64,000 bases of DNA. Origin: Bog-473 sp963800725. Lineage in GTDB: Bacteria; Actinomycetota; Acidimicrobiia; Acidimicrobiales; RAAP-2. Numbering within the stretch: position 1 is the first letter of the stretch; the number at the start of each line of letters is the position of its first letter. The stretch spans positions 62,001 to 126,000 of the forward strand of contig CAWDCE010000020.1 of NCBI GenBank assembly GCA_963800725.1, given 5' to 3'. The translations under genes were made by a program, and so were the position numbers. Positions 9,324 through 19,165 of the stretch are shown here, one piece after another. The notes below the pieces were generated by a model. That model had not been told where the DNA came from, ran no database searches, and worked only from the letters and a program-made list of their open reading frames with translations.

Positions 9324-10241
9324 TTAAGAAGATGGGGTGGAAGGTCCGCGGGTCGTGCGGGTACGGCCCGACGTCGTCCACCGCGAACTGGCGTGTGCCT
9401 TCGATTCCGCCCGACGCGCCCGCAGCGTGCGCCCGGACCGAGAACTGAGCGATTCCTGGCGACGGGCGCGCCAGCGCCCAACGGGGGCTCCGGTCGTTTG
9501 TCCGAGCTCGCGGCGTGGGACGCCCGCCCCCTCACGCCACGTACGCCAGCGCGACTCGACTTTGCCGTCCCGCCAGGCCACGACGCGGCGTCGAACCGCG
9601 GCGTCGGCGTCGGTCTCAGCGCGTTGGGCTTCGACCGATGCGGCCCGCTGAGCCACTGCCGGTCCACTCGCAAGTTGCCAGACCTTGACGAACCGGGCGA
9701 CTGCGGTGATCGAGATGAGGACCAACATGATCCAAAGGATCGGGACCAACAAGGCGGAGTCGATGAAGGCGACCCCGAGCAGGATCATCCGCTCGGCCCG
9801 CTCCATCAATCCACCCTTGGCGGAAATCCCGAGAGACTCGGCCTTGGCCCGCTCGTAAGAGACCAGCGACGTCACTCCCAATATGGCGAGCGGCAGCAAG
9901 GCGAGATGTCCCTTGCCCTGCGAGATCAGGTACCACGCCACGCCACCCATCAAGAGTGCGTCGGCCACCCGGTCGGTCACCGAATCAAAGAAGGCACCCC
10001 GCACCGAAGAGGTGCCGGCGGCTTTGGCCACCGGTCCGTCGAGGAGGTCGTGCAAACCGGTCAAAATGAGCAGCACTATGGCAATGTGCAGGTGGCCGGT
10101 GCCGACGGCGACAGCGCAGGCCGTGGCCGAAACCAGACCGGTCGCAGTCAGCACGTCAGCGGTGATCCCCCGTCGGTGCAACGCCGTGCCGACCGGACCA
10201 GTGGTCCGATCGACCGCATCGCGCCAGCGACCGTCGAACAT
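9324..10241 (-). CDS. pgsA: CDP-alcohol phosphatidyltransferase (phosphatidylinositol phosphate synthase-like); C-terminal end uncertain
   Basis: Integral membrane enzyme that transfers a phosphatidyl group from CDP-diacylglycerol to an inositol phosphate, first step toward PIMs. The metal-binding CDP-alcohol signature is recognisable as HDLLDGPVAKAAG followed by RGAFFDSVTDR (D-x2-D-G ... G-x3-D-x3-D), with Lys where Arg is usual. About six membrane segments follow. ATG 10,241 starts the recognisable protein. The last ~75 residues are Arg/Ser-rich and not protein-like. A different frame there reads QFAVDDVGPYPHDPRT and runs to a stop at 9,271, so an indel near 9,450-9,480 may hide the true C-terminus, which would end right at the acyltransferase start. 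Confidence 0.82.
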   Translation of the reverse strand: MFDGRWRDAVDRTTGPVGTALHRRGITADVLTATGLVSATACAVAVGTGHLHIAIVLLILTGLHDLLDGPVAKAAGTSSVRGAFFDSVTDRVADALLMGGVAWYLISQGKGHLALLPLAILGVTSLVSYERAKAESLGISAKGGLMERAERMILLGVAFIDSALLVPILWIMLVLISITAVARFVKVWQLASGPAVAQRAASVEAQRAETDADAAVRRRVVAWRDGKVESRWRTWREGAGVPRRELGQTTGAPVGRWRARRQESLSSRSGRTLRARRAESKAHASSRWTTSGRTRTTRGPSTPSS

Positions 10242-10571
10242 ACGACTCCTCGTGGTGCCCTGCCCCGCTATGGGACAAAGCTTCTTGGACAGATACTTTA
10301 GTTTAACATTCGGCTGAATTTCCGCCGTGTACGGTCCCCCACCAGGGGATTCAGCGACCGCTGGTGCACAGGTTCGCCAGCACCCTTGTGCGTGGCTCCC
10401 CGCGATTTCACGACCGCCACGCCCGGATCCACGTGCGCCCTCTCGTGGAACCAGGCCGAGCGCCTGCCCTCGCCAGGCGGTCATGGCGGGCCAATCGCTC
10501 TTGATCCAATCTCATCAGCGTCGCCGCCCGTAGTCCCTGGTGACCTCAATCCGCCACCAAAAGGAGACCCA
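10242..10571. promoter_or_regulatory. divergent intergenic region between pgsA and the blue-copper gene
   Basis: A 330-bp gap with no gene I can support. It contains an AT-rich island at about 10,284-10,320 in otherwise GC-rich DNA, the likely place for the promoter of the pgsA-patA-pimA string and perhaps of the copper protein on the other strand. I cannot assign clear -35/-10 boxes. An AAAAGGAGA Shine-Dalgarno sequence precedes the ATG at 10,572. Confidence 0.4.
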
Positions 10572-11012
10572 ATGAAGCTTCGAACACTCAGTACCTTGAC
10601 CGTCGCCCCCCTAGCCCTTTTGGCCACATCGATCGTGCTCGACGCGGGTCCGGCCGCCGCAAGTCCCGGGACCAAAGTGACCACGACCGAAACCCAGTTT
10701 CATATTGCCTTGTCGCAGAAGAAGTTCACCCCGGGGACCTACACCTTTGTGGCCAAGAATATGGGAACAGTGACGCATGCACTCATGATCACCGGTCCGG
10801 GCATCAAGAGCGCAATGACGTCGGACATTGCGCCGGGCAAGAGCGCGAACCTGACCGTCACGTTCAAAGATGGCAGGTACGACATCTTTTGCCCCATCCC
10901 AGGGCACAAAATGTTGGGGATGAATGTCAATGTGACGGTCGGCGCAACGTCAACGGGTGCTTCGACCACCAAGACAACCTCGGCCCCGAAGTCGGGGGGC
11001 TACGGCTATTGA
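10572..11012 (+). CDS. exported cupredoxin (type 1 copper protein)
   Basis: Small exported electron carrier or copper-binding protein, 146 residues. A signal peptide (TVAPLALLATSIVLDAGPAAA) ends near residue 30. The cupredoxin copper site is complete: the first His in VTHALMI, then the C-terminal loop FCPIPGHKMLGM supplying Cys, His and Met. The tail is Thr/Ser/Lys rich and ends in GGYGY, so it may stay in or on the envelope. A strong AAGGAGA ribosome site supports ATG 10,572. It sits alone between pgsA and EF-G2 with its own upstream space. Its redox partner is not visible in the window. Confidence 0.85.
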   Translation: MKLRTLSTLTVAPLALLATSIVLDAGPAAASPGTKVTTTETQFHIALSQKKFTPGTYTFVAKNMGTVTHALMITGPGIKSAMTSDIAPGKSANLTVTFKDGRYDIFCPIPGHKMLGMNVNVTVGATSTGASTTKTTSAPKSGGYGY

Positions 11013-11220
11013 GCTGAGACCCCTCCCCCGATCACGCCACGACACACGCCCGGCCATATCGCTCGCAACTCGGGAGTAGCCGGGCCGCTCGAATCGCCGT
11101 TGAGCACGGTGGCGATGCCCACAGGGCAGGTCCGGTTCGGCGCCAGTGCACGGCGGATCTCGTGGTCATACACTCAATTGGCACCACACAGCAGTACCGC
11201 CATACGGACGGAGGGACCAC

Positions 11221-13241
11221 GTGTCAGGAGACCCGACCGCAATCCGAAATGTCGCACTCGTCGGCCACCACGGCGCCGGCAAGACGACCCTGGCCGAGGC
11301 GCTGCTTGCCGCCACCGGCGCCATCACCCGTCGAGGCTCGGTGGAAAAGGGCACGACCACGTGTGATTTCGAGCCCGAGGAAATCTCTCGGCACCTGACC
11401 ATCTCGACGGCGATCGCACACTTCACGGTCGACGACGTGAAAGTCAACGTGCTCGATACACCGGGCTATGCCGACTTCGCCGCCGAGATGCACGCGGCGC
11501 TCGCGGCGGCCGACCTCGCCATCGTGGTAGTCAGCGCCACCGATGGCATCCAGGCGCAGACCGAAGACGCCTGGCGGGCCGCCGCAAAGTTGGGCCTTCC
11601 CCGACTCATCGTCATCAACAAGCTCGATCGAGAGCGGGCCGACTTCGACCGGACCCTGGCCGAGATACGAGATGTCTTCGGCGCCGGGGTCGCGCCCCTC
11701 GAGCTGCCAATCGGGAGTGAGGCCAACTTTCACGGCGTGATCGACCTGCTCGGTGATAGTGCGACCCACTACGACATTTCGGCCACGCGGACAGCCCACG
11801 AAGGTGCGGTACCGCCGGTGGGCCAACAAGGTCCGATCCCGCCCGAACTTGTCGACGAGGAGCATGAGGTCCACGAACAGCTGGTCGAGGGCATCGTGGT
11901 CGGTGACGACAACTTGATGGAGCGCTACTTGAACGGCGAATCCATCGATTACACCGAGTTGGAGAAGAATCTGGCCGGCGGGGTCGCCTCTGGGAGCGTC
12001 TTCCCCGTCTTGTGCTGCTCGGGCCTCACCGGGGTGGGCGTCGATCGCCTGGCCCGTTTGATCGAAGAACTGTGCCCGGCCCCGAGCGATGCTCCCCCGG
12101 TGTTGGCGGGAGCGGGACCGAATACGACCGAAATCCCGTGTGATCCGTCGGCCCAACCGTTGCTCTACGTCACCAAGACGTTTTCTGACGCCGGCACCGG
12201 GAAGGTGTCGCTGTGCAAGGTGGTGTCGGGGACCATCACTCCCGACATCGTCCTGATCAATACCCGGACGCGCGACGAGGAACGGCTCCATGCCTTGGCC
12301 ACGTTGTGCGGTCATGACTCGACACCCACCAACCGGGTCACCGCCGGCGACTTCGTGGCCATTGCCCGTCTCGCGAGCACCCGTACCGGCGACACGCTGG
12401 CACCCAAGCACCAACCGGTGGCGGTGGTCGGGCCACTCTGGCGCCCCCGCAGCTCTGCGTCGCAGTCAAGCCGGCGTCACGGGCCGACGACGACAAATTG
12501 ATGTCCGGCCTGCGCCGCCTCTGTGACGAGGACCCGACCCTGGTCGTCAGTTCGCGACGACGAGACCCACCAAACCGTCCTCGGGGTCAGCGGTGAGGTT
12601 CATCTGGCCGTGACGCTCGACCGACTGACCGAAAATCCAATGTGCACGTCGAGCGCGAAGACCTGCGCGTCGCCTACCGCGAGACCATCACGGTCCCCGC
12701 CCAGGCCGAGGGGAAGCACAAGAAGCAATCAGGCGGCCACGGGCAGTTCGGGATCTGCCACCTGCGAGTCGAGCCGCTCGGGCGCGGTGAGGGTTTCGTG
12801 TTCCACGACGCCGTTGTCGGTGGCGCCATCCCCCGCCAATACATACCCGCCGTTGAAAAGGGCATCATCGAGACCATGGCGTCGGGCGGGTCGTTCGGCT
12901 ATCCCATTGTCGACATCGCCGTCACCGTCGATGACGGCAAGGCGCATTCGGTTGACTCGAACGAGCTGAGCTTCAAGATGGCCGCGGCCACCGCGTTGCG
13001 CCAAGCCATCAGTGAGGCCAGGCCCGTTTTGCTCGAGCCGATCTCGAGGATCGACGTCACCGTGCCGAGCGACAGCCAAGGTGACGTGCTCGGCGACCTG
13101 CACGCCCGCCGGGCCCGCATCATCGGTACCGACCAGGCCGAAGACAATTTCCAGACCATCGCGGCCTATGCGCCGACCGCCGAACTCTCCCGTTACGCCG
13201 TTGATCTGCCGCGCGCTGACCGGTGGGCGCGGGAGCTTTAA
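11221..13241 (+). CDS. elongation factor G-like GTPase (EF-G2 type), two frameshifts
   Basis: Translational GTPase of the EF-G family, divergent from the main EF-G. G1 is GHHGAGKTT, G3 is DTPGYADF and G4 is NKLD. Domains II to V follow, with the domain IV segment GGHGQFGICHLRVEPL and the ribosome-binding GGSFGYPIVDI stretch. The order is intact but the frame changes twice, near 12,440 and between 12,600 and 12,650; the three pieces join into one full-length protein of about 670 residues. GTG 11,221 follows a GGAGGGA site. EF-G2 proteins often lack translocase activity and their role is unclear. It interrupts the usual pgsA-HIT-thrS neighbourhood. Confidence 0.82.
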
Positions 13242-13340
13242 CGTCGCGTACGACCACTACGACGCGGTCCCCGATCATGTGGCCGCAGCAAATGGCCCAG
13301 GACGGCCACGCCTGAGCGAGGTCGTGGTCGGGTCGAGGAA

Positions 13341-13856
13341 CTACCAGGCCTCGGTGAGCTTCTTCCACACGCTCGAAAGCGACTCGGGCATCACGCGGGT
13401 ATCGGCCACCGAAGTCATGAAGTTGGTATCTCCCGACCACCGTGGCAGCGCATGGAGATGCACGTGACCGGGGATCCCGGCCCCACCGGCGCGTCCGAAG
13501 TTCGCCCCCATATTCATGCCGTCGGGGTCAAAGGCGCGCGCGATGGCGGCCAAGGCATGGTTGGTGGCGCTCCACACCTCAGCCGACTCGACCTGAGTGA
13601 GGTGCTCGAGTGCGGCCACGTGGCGTCGTGGCAGCACCAAGACATGCCCGCTTGCGTAGGGGTAAGCATTGAGCACGACATAGGACCATTCACCGCGCCA
13701 CACCACAAGGTTCTCGGCCGACGGTGCGCCGCTTTGGGCGATACGACAGAACACGCACTTGGCCGAGTCTTCGCCGGCCATGCCACTGCGCTCGCGCGCG
13801 GTCGCCTCTTGGATGTAGTCGCTGCGCCAGCCGGCCCAGAGGTTCTCGAGCGTCAC
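13341..13856 (-). CDS. HIT-family nucleotide hydrolase/transferase
   Basis: 171-residue histidine-triad protein acting on dinucleoside polyphosphates or nucleotidyl conjugates in the cytoplasm. The triad is HVHLHALPRW near residue 130. An N-terminal CVFCRIA CxxC pair is half of the usual zinc site. LPRRHVAALEHLT is the typical substrate-side stretch. Its ATG at 13,856 overlaps the thrS stop at 13,853-13,855 (ATGA), and the thrS-HIT-pgsA neighbourhood is conserved across actinobacteria. It converges with EF-G2 across about 100 bp. Confidence 0.92.
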   Translation of the reverse strand: MTLENLWAGWRSDYIQEATARERSGMAGEDSAKCVFCRIAQSGAPSAENLVVWRGEWSYVVLNAYPYASGHVLVLPRRHVAALEHLTQVESAEVWSATNHALAAIARAFDPDGMNMGANFGRAGGAGIPGHVHLHALPRWSGDTNFMTSVADTRVMPESLSSVWKKLTEAW

Positions 13857-15854
13857 GCCGGTGCGGTTTCGGCCACGGCGTCCTCGGGCGAGCCCCGTCG
13901 GAGCACCTCATCGACCACCTCACTCACGAAATCGGCTACCCCGACGCCGCGCTGGGGCTTGTTGTCGGTCGCCCCGCGTCGGTTAACGCCGACGGTGCGG
14001 TTGGCCACATCGTCGTCACCGACCACCAAGATGTAGGGGATCTTGGCCATCTTGGCCCGGCGGATCGAGCGCGCCGAGCTTCTCGCCGCTCGTGTCGAGC
14101 TCTACTCGCAGCCCGGCCTGGCGGAGCTCGTCGACGACGCCTTGACCGTACGCGCCGTGCGCGTCGGTGACCGGGATGACCCGCACCTGTTCGGGCGAGA
14201 GCCAGGTGGGCAACGCGCCCGCATAGTGCTCGATCAACACCGCCATGAAGCGTTCCACCGAACCGAACAAGGCACGGTGAATCATGATGGGCCGGTGCCG
14301 AGCGTTATCGGCACCCACGTATTCGAGCTCGAAGCGTTCGGGCAACTGGAAATCCAGTTGCACCGTCGACATCTGCCAGGTGCGCCCGATGGCGTCTTGG
14401 GCTTGGACCGAAATCTTCGGTCCGTAGAACGCACCGCCCCCCTCGTCCATGACGAGATTGAGTCCCATCTCCTCGGCCGTGGCCCGTAACGCCTCGGTCG
14501 CCTCTTCCCAGTCTTCGTCCGAACCAACGGCTTTGCCGGGTGGTTTGGTCGACAACTCGAGATAGAACTCATTCAGACCGAAATCACTCAAGAGATTCAA
14601 GACAAAGTGCAACGTCCGGACAAGCTCACTGCGCATCTCTTCTCGGGTGCAAAAGATGTGGGCGTCGTCTTGGGTCATGCCCCTGACCCGGGTCAGCCCA
14701 TGGACCACACCGGACTTCTCGTAGCGATAGACGGTTCCGAACTCGAACAGGCGCAGCGGCAACTCCCGGTAGGAGCGCTGGCGACTCTTGAACACCAAGA
14801 TGTGGAACGGGCAATTCATTGGTTTGAGGTAGTAGTCGGTACCCCCGTCCAGCTCCATGGGCGGGTACATGCCGTCCGCAAACCAGTCGAGGTGACCCGA
14901 AATTTCAAAGAGGTGGCTCTTGGTGATGTGCGGTGAGTTCACGAACTCGTAGCCCGACTCGACGTGACGCTGGCGCGAGTAATCCTCCATGAGTCGGCGA
15001 ATCGTGCCGCCCTTGGGGTGGAAGATGGCGAGCCCCGACCCGATCTCATCGGGGAAACTGAAGAGATCGAGTTCGGCGCCGAGTTTGCGGTGATCGCGGC
15101 GTTCGGCTTCTTCAAGCTGGTGCAGATGCGCGGCCAGTGCCTTGGCCGATTCCCACGCCGTCCCGTAGATCCGCTGAAGTTGGGGTCGTTTCTCGTCGCC
15201 CCGCCAATAGGCCCCGGCCACCCGCATCAACTTGAAATGCCCGAGGCGCGAGGTCGAAGGGACATGGGGGCCGCGACACAGATCGGTAAAGGTGTCGCTG
15301 TTCCAATACGTGCTCACCAAGGAGCCACTGGCGTCGACTTCGTCCGCGCCGGCCCCCACTGCTTCGATGATCTCGCGCTTGAACGGCTGATCGGCGAAGA
15401 TCTTGAGGCCTTCTTCGATATCGTGCTCGTGACGAACGAACGGCTGGTCTTCGGCCATGATCGCCCGCATCTCGGCTTCGACCCGATCGAGATCTTCGTC
15501 GGTGAAATGGGCCCCGCCGGGCAGCGCGAAGTCGTAGTAGAAACCGTTGTCGATGACCGGGCCGATGGCATATTTCGCCCCGGGCCAGAGCCGAAGTACC
15601 GCCTGGGCCAGCACGTGGGCCGTCGAGTGACGCAGCACCGCCCGACCCTCGTCGGAGTCGGCCGTGACTATTGCCACCTTGGCCCCGTCGAAGAGCGGAG
15701 TGCTCAGATCGACTTCGTGGCCATCGACGGTGGCCACGATCGCGGCCTTGGCCAATCGTGATCCGATGGACTGAGCGAGGTCGGCAGCCGTCGTCCCCTC
15801 GGCGAGCTCCCGCTGCGATCCGTCAGGGAGCTGTACCGAAATAGCGCCTGCCAT
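13853..15854 (-). CDS. thrS: threonyl-tRNA synthetase, one frameshift near the 3' end
   Basis: Charges tRNA-Thr. The N-terminal TGS domain (QLPDGSQRELAEGTTAADLAQ) is followed by the editing domain (HSTAHVLAQAVLRLWPGAK, with zinc-binding His residues), then the class II core with motif 2 (RGMTQDDAHIFC) and motif 3 (GADNARHRPIMIHRALFGS region), and the anticodon-binding domain. The frame changes near 14,060 inside the anticodon-binding domain. The remaining C-terminus (KIPYILVVGDDD, then NRRGATDN) continues in another frame to the stop at 13,853. An indel in the sequence is far more likely than a broken essential gene. Confidence 0.95.
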
Positions 15855-16009
15855 CGTTCTACCTTTCCTGCTCAGTCGGGGGATTGCTCCTCACCGAATC
15901 GATGCTCCAGGGTACTGGACCTCGCTCGGCGCTCCGGACCCCCCCAACGCGGCGTTCGCGGGGCCCCCACCCAAGGCGCCGGGTCCACATACCCCGGCGG
16001 CGACGCGCT

Positions 16010-17131
16010 CTAGAGCACGACGCCGAGCAGCGCAGCCCCATTGGCAACCGAGTGACCGGACTTGGCCGCCTCATCGAGAATCGACAAGGCCGCCGGGGTG
16101 TCGAGGTCCGCGTCCAACGCCTCGCGCACCTCGGCCAATCCGGCGTCGCCGCCCCCATCCTTCGACGTGCGCCACCGCTCGAGACGGGCTTCGGCCGGTG
16201 GCATATCGGCACTTGTCTCCCAGCCCCAATCGTGCCGGTAGTGATGGTCGAGCAACGCCAGGCGAACCGCGGCGGGCTCGGACTGGGCGCACAGATCTCC
16301 GACGAAGACCAGGTTTCCGAGCGACTTGGACATTTTGGTTCCACCGAGTCCGACCAGGCCGACGTGGAACCAGAGGCGCACGAAGAGCTGGCCGGTCGCG
16401 GCTTCGGATTGGGCGGTCTCGCATTCGTGGTGGGGGAAGACGAGGTCACGTCCACCGCCATGGATGTCAATCGTCTCGCCGAGCTCGCGCAAGGCCAGCG
16501 CGGAACACTCGATATGCCAGCCCGGCCGTCCCGGGCCCCAGCGCGACTCCCAGGCCGGCTCATCGGAGAGGGACGGTTGCCACAGCACGAAATCGAGCGG
16601 GTTGCGCTTGTTCGGGTCGCCGGGATTTCCCCCATTTTCCGCCGCCAGCACCAGCATTTCCTCGCGTGAGAATCGGCTGATGCGACCGAACTCGGGGAAC
16701 GTCGCGATGTCGAAGTACACCGCACCCCCCGACTCGTAGGCATGCCCCTTTTCGAGTGCGATCCCGACCAGGGACAAGATGTCCGAGATCGCCGATGTCG
16801 CCCGCGGCTCCTTGTAGACCGGCAGGAGGTTCAACATGCCCATTTCGGCATCAAAGCGGGCCATCTCCTCGGCGGCTAGATCGAGGTAATGCACCCCCAT
16901 CTCGCGCGACTTGCGCAATATGTCATCGTCGATGTCGGTGACATTGCGGACGCAGCGGGTTTCGTGTCCGGCATCTTGGAGCCGTCGCTGCAGCATGTCG
17001 AAGGCGAGGTAGACCGCAGCGTGGCCGAGGTGGGCCGAGTCATAGGGCGTGATGCCGCACGAATACATCGTGACCAATGGCCCGGGCTCGAAGTTCACCA
17101 ACTCCTGCCTCGCCGTGTCGAAAAGCTGCAT
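16010..17131 (-). CDS. mshC: mycothiol biosynthesis cysteine ligase (MshC), cysteinyl-tRNA synthetase paralogue
   Basis: ATP-dependent ligase that joins cysteine to glucosaminyl-inositol in mycothiol synthesis. The fold is that of class I CysRS. CGITPYDSAHLGHA replaces the CGPTVYD of true CysRS, and KMSKSLGNLVFVGDL is the MshC-like KMSKS region. Zinc ligands are Cys in MYSCGITPYD, Cys in WHIECS and His in PHHECE. At 373 residues it is somewhat shorter than typical MshC, and the C-terminal helical region ends early. ATG 17,131 lies 2 bp after the npdG stop, suggesting one operon. A short cysS is the alternative; the GITPYD motif and length argue against it. Confidence 0.85.
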   Translation of the reverse strand: MQLFDTARQELVNFEPGPLVTMYSCGITPYDSAHLGHAAVYLAFDMLQRRLQDAGHETRCVRNVTDIDDDILRKSREMGVHYLDLAAEEMARFDAEMGMLNLLPVYKEPRATSAISDILSLVGIALEKGHAYESGGAVYFDIATFPEFGRISRFSREEMLVLAAENGGNPGDPNKRNPLDFVLWQPSLSDEPAWESRWGPGRPGWHIECSALALRELGETIDIHGGGRDLVFPHHECETAQSEAATGQLFVRLWFHVGLVGLGGTKMSKSLGNLVFVGDLCAQSEPAAVRLALLDHHYRHDWGWETSADMPPAEARLERWRTSKDGGGDAGLAEVREALDADLDTPAALSILDEAAKSGHSVANGAALLGVVL

Positions 17132-17133
17132 AT

Positions 17134-17784
17134 CTATATTCCCGTCATCTGAATGGTCGAATGCACCTTGTGCTTGATGTTGATCGTGATGCACACGGCC
17201 GTGAACGCCTCAATGGCCGCGGCTTGACTCAAGCTTCCCGCGTCCAGAGGTCGCAACCCGGGCAGGCGCGCAATGAGTGCCAATGTCGCTTCGGTCGCCT
17301 CTTTGTGGTCAGAACAGACCAACACGTCTGCAACCAAGTCCGAGTCGAGGTTCTCCATCTCTGAGGCGGGGAGATGGTGGAAGGAGGCTGCGACCAACGA
17401 AGCGGGCAGGGTGGCCTGTACCGCTGCTGCCACCGAACCGCGCGGTGGGATGAGCGCCAACATCTCTCGGCCTTCTTTGACCAACGCGTTGGCCATGGAG
17501 ATGACGACCTTTCCCCCCAATGGTTCCCGCAACGCCTTGATCGTCACAATGGCGCTGTCCCACGGGGTGGCGATCACCACCACGTCGGCGTTTGCCGCAC
17601 CCTCGTTGTCGGCCCCGCCCACGGCGAGCGACCGGTCGGGCCACCGCTCGATCAGGTCATTGGCCACACGAGCCGCTCGCTCGGCGTCACGCGAACCCAA
17701 TGTGACATCGACTCCGGCTGAGGCCAACCGAGTCGCCAACCCCCGTCCAGCTGGACCGGTCCCACCAATGATTCCAACGTGCAT
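17134..17784 (-). CDS. npdG: F420-dependent NADP+ oxidoreductase
   Basis: Moves hydride between reduced coenzyme F420 and NADP+. The Rossmann motif GIIGGTGPAGRGLATRLASAG begins at residue 4, followed by GSRDAERA (NADP phosphate selectivity), ADVVVIATPWD and GKVVISMANAL. Length 216 is normal for the family. The SFHHLPA segment near residue 130 is also conserved. It is translated just ahead of mshC and is divergent from fabI (32 bp between the start codons), so a bidirectional promoter must lie in this short gap or within the genes. Confidence 0.88.
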   Translation of the reverse strand: MHVGIIGGTGPAGRGLATRLASAGVDVTLGSRDAERAARVANDLIERWPDRSLAVGGADNEGAANADVVVIATPWDSAIVTIKALREPLGGKVVISMANALVKEGREMLALIPPRGSVAAAVQATLPASLVAASFHHLPASEMENLDSDLVADVLVCSDHKEATEATLALIARLPGLRPLDAGSLSQAAAIEAFTAVCITINIKHKVHSTIQMTGI

Positions 17785-17815
17785 CCCCCCACTGTCGCAT
17801 AACATCGCAAACCCA

Positions 17816-18595
17816 ATGGGACTTCTCGATGGCAAACGCTTCCTCATCACCGGCGTCTTGACCGATGCATCGCTCGCGTTCGCGGTAGCGAAGGCGGTCC
17901 AAGAAGAAGGGGGCGAGGTGGTGCTGTCGGGGGCCGGACGGGCCTTGTCGCTGACCAAGCGAACCGCCCGCAAGCTGCCTGATCCCCCCGAGGTGCTCGA
18001 AATCGACGTCACCTCGCCCGAACAGCTGGCCGCAGCCGGGTCCACGTTGGCGCAGCGGTGGGACTCGCTCGATGGGCTCTTGCACGCAATTGGCTTCGCT
18101 CCGCCGAGCTGCCTCGGAAACGGCATGTTCGAGGCCGGCTGGGACGATGTCTCGGTCGCCTTGCAAATCTCTGCGTACTCCCTCAAAGCACTGGTAGAGG
18201 CTTTTCGACCCCTCTTGGCCAAGTCCGGCGCATCGGGTGGGGCATCGGTGGTTGGGTTGGATTTCGACGCCACCGTGGCCTGGCCCCTCTACGACTGGAT
18301 GGGCGTGGCCAAAGCCGCCCTCGAGTCCCTCACCCGCTATTTGGCCCGTGACCTCGGACCCGAGGGCGTCCGGGTCAATCTGGTGGCTGCCGGTCCCATC
18401 CGGACCATGGCCGCCAAATCAATCCCGGGCTTTTCCGCCTTCGAGGACACGTGGGCCGAGCAGGCGCCCCTCGGCTGGGACGTCAACGATGCAGACGCCG
18501 TCGCGCGGGCGTGCGTCGCCCTGTTCTCGAATCTCCTCTCGATGACGACCGGCGAGATCCTTCACGTTGACGGCGGGGTGCACGCCGTCAACTAG
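17816..18595 (+). CDS. fabI: enoyl-[acyl-carrier-protein] reductase (NADH), FabI/InhA type
   Basis: Last reductive step of fatty-acid elongation, 259 residues. Short-chain dehydrogenase fold with GKRFLITGVLTDASLAFAVAK as the FabI-type nucleotide loop, HAIGFAP, and the catalytic Tyr-x6-Lys in YDWMGVAKAALES. RVNLVAAGPIRTMAAKSIPGF matches the substrate loop of InhA-like enzymes. ATG 17,816 is close to the divergent npdG start. FabI of the InhA type is usual in actinobacteria. No fabG/mabA partner is adjacent. Confidence 0.92.
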   Translation: MGLLDGKRFLITGVLTDASLAFAVAKAVQEEGGEVVLSGAGRALSLTKRTARKLPDPPEVLEIDVTSPEQLAAAGSTLAQRWDSLDGLLHAIGFAPPSCLGNGMFEAGWDDVSVALQISAYSLKALVEAFRPLLAKSGASGGASVVGLDFDATVAWPLYDWMGVAKAALESLTRYLARDLGPEGVRVNLVAAGPIRTMAAKSIPGFSAFEDTWAEQAPLGWDVNDADAVARACVALFSNLLSMTTGEILHVDGGVHAVN

Positions 18596-18628
18596 CGAGC
18601 GGCGCTCCCCTGGCTCAACCTCGGGTGC

Positions 18629-19063
18629 TCAACCGACGACCTCTTCGGACCCCGCGGCCACGCTGGACTTGGCACCCTGGCGCCTCGATTCGGGCCCGAG
18701 CATTCTGCGCCCCACGACGCCACCGATCGTGCCGACGACAACCGCGCCGACGCCCGCGAGGGCCCAGAGTTTGTCCACACCAGGGTTGAGATATTGCCCG
18801 AGTTGGTGTCGTCGCACGATGTCTGCCGCAAAGATCGTAAAGAGGGCCGCCGTGGCCACCACGAAGGCTTCGATCACGGCCCATTCGAGGCGACGGCACG
18901 GTCGCCCGGCGATGCAGCCGCCCACGAAGAACCCGACCGCCATTACGGCGGCGGGGATGACCCACCAGATGCCACCTTGATCGATCAGCGGTTTGCCGTG
19001 CCAGAACTCCTCGATGAAGAACGTCGGCCCGGCGATCACCAGCGCCACGACGTAGCCGAGCAT
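18629..19063 (-). CDS. small membrane protein of unknown function
   Basis: 144 residues with four hydrophobic segments: VVALVIAGPTFFI, WWVIPAAVMAVGFFVGG, AFVVATAALFTIFAA and LWALAGVGAVVVGTIGGVVG. The C-terminal tail is polar and probably cytoplasmic. I do not recognise the family. It lies between fabI (convergent) and zwf (same strand, about 100 bp upstream) and may be the last gene of a zwf transcript. The start at 19,063 is the first ATG before the first membrane segment. Confidence 0.6.
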   Translation of the reverse strand: MLGYVVALVIAGPTFFIEEFWHGKPLIDQGGIWWVIPAAVMAVGFFVGGCIAGRPCRRLEWAVIEAFVVATAALFTIFAADIVRRHQLGQYLNPGVDKLWALAGVGAVVVGTIGGVVGRRMLGPESRRQGAKSSVAAGSEEVVG

Positions 19064-19165
19064 GACCGTGGCGACGTGAGCGAACCACTCCCGGCCGTCG
19101 AAGAGCAGCCCCCCGGAGCGATCAGAGGCCGCGCCACCGGCTTTCGCGCGAGCTTCGGGACGCGC

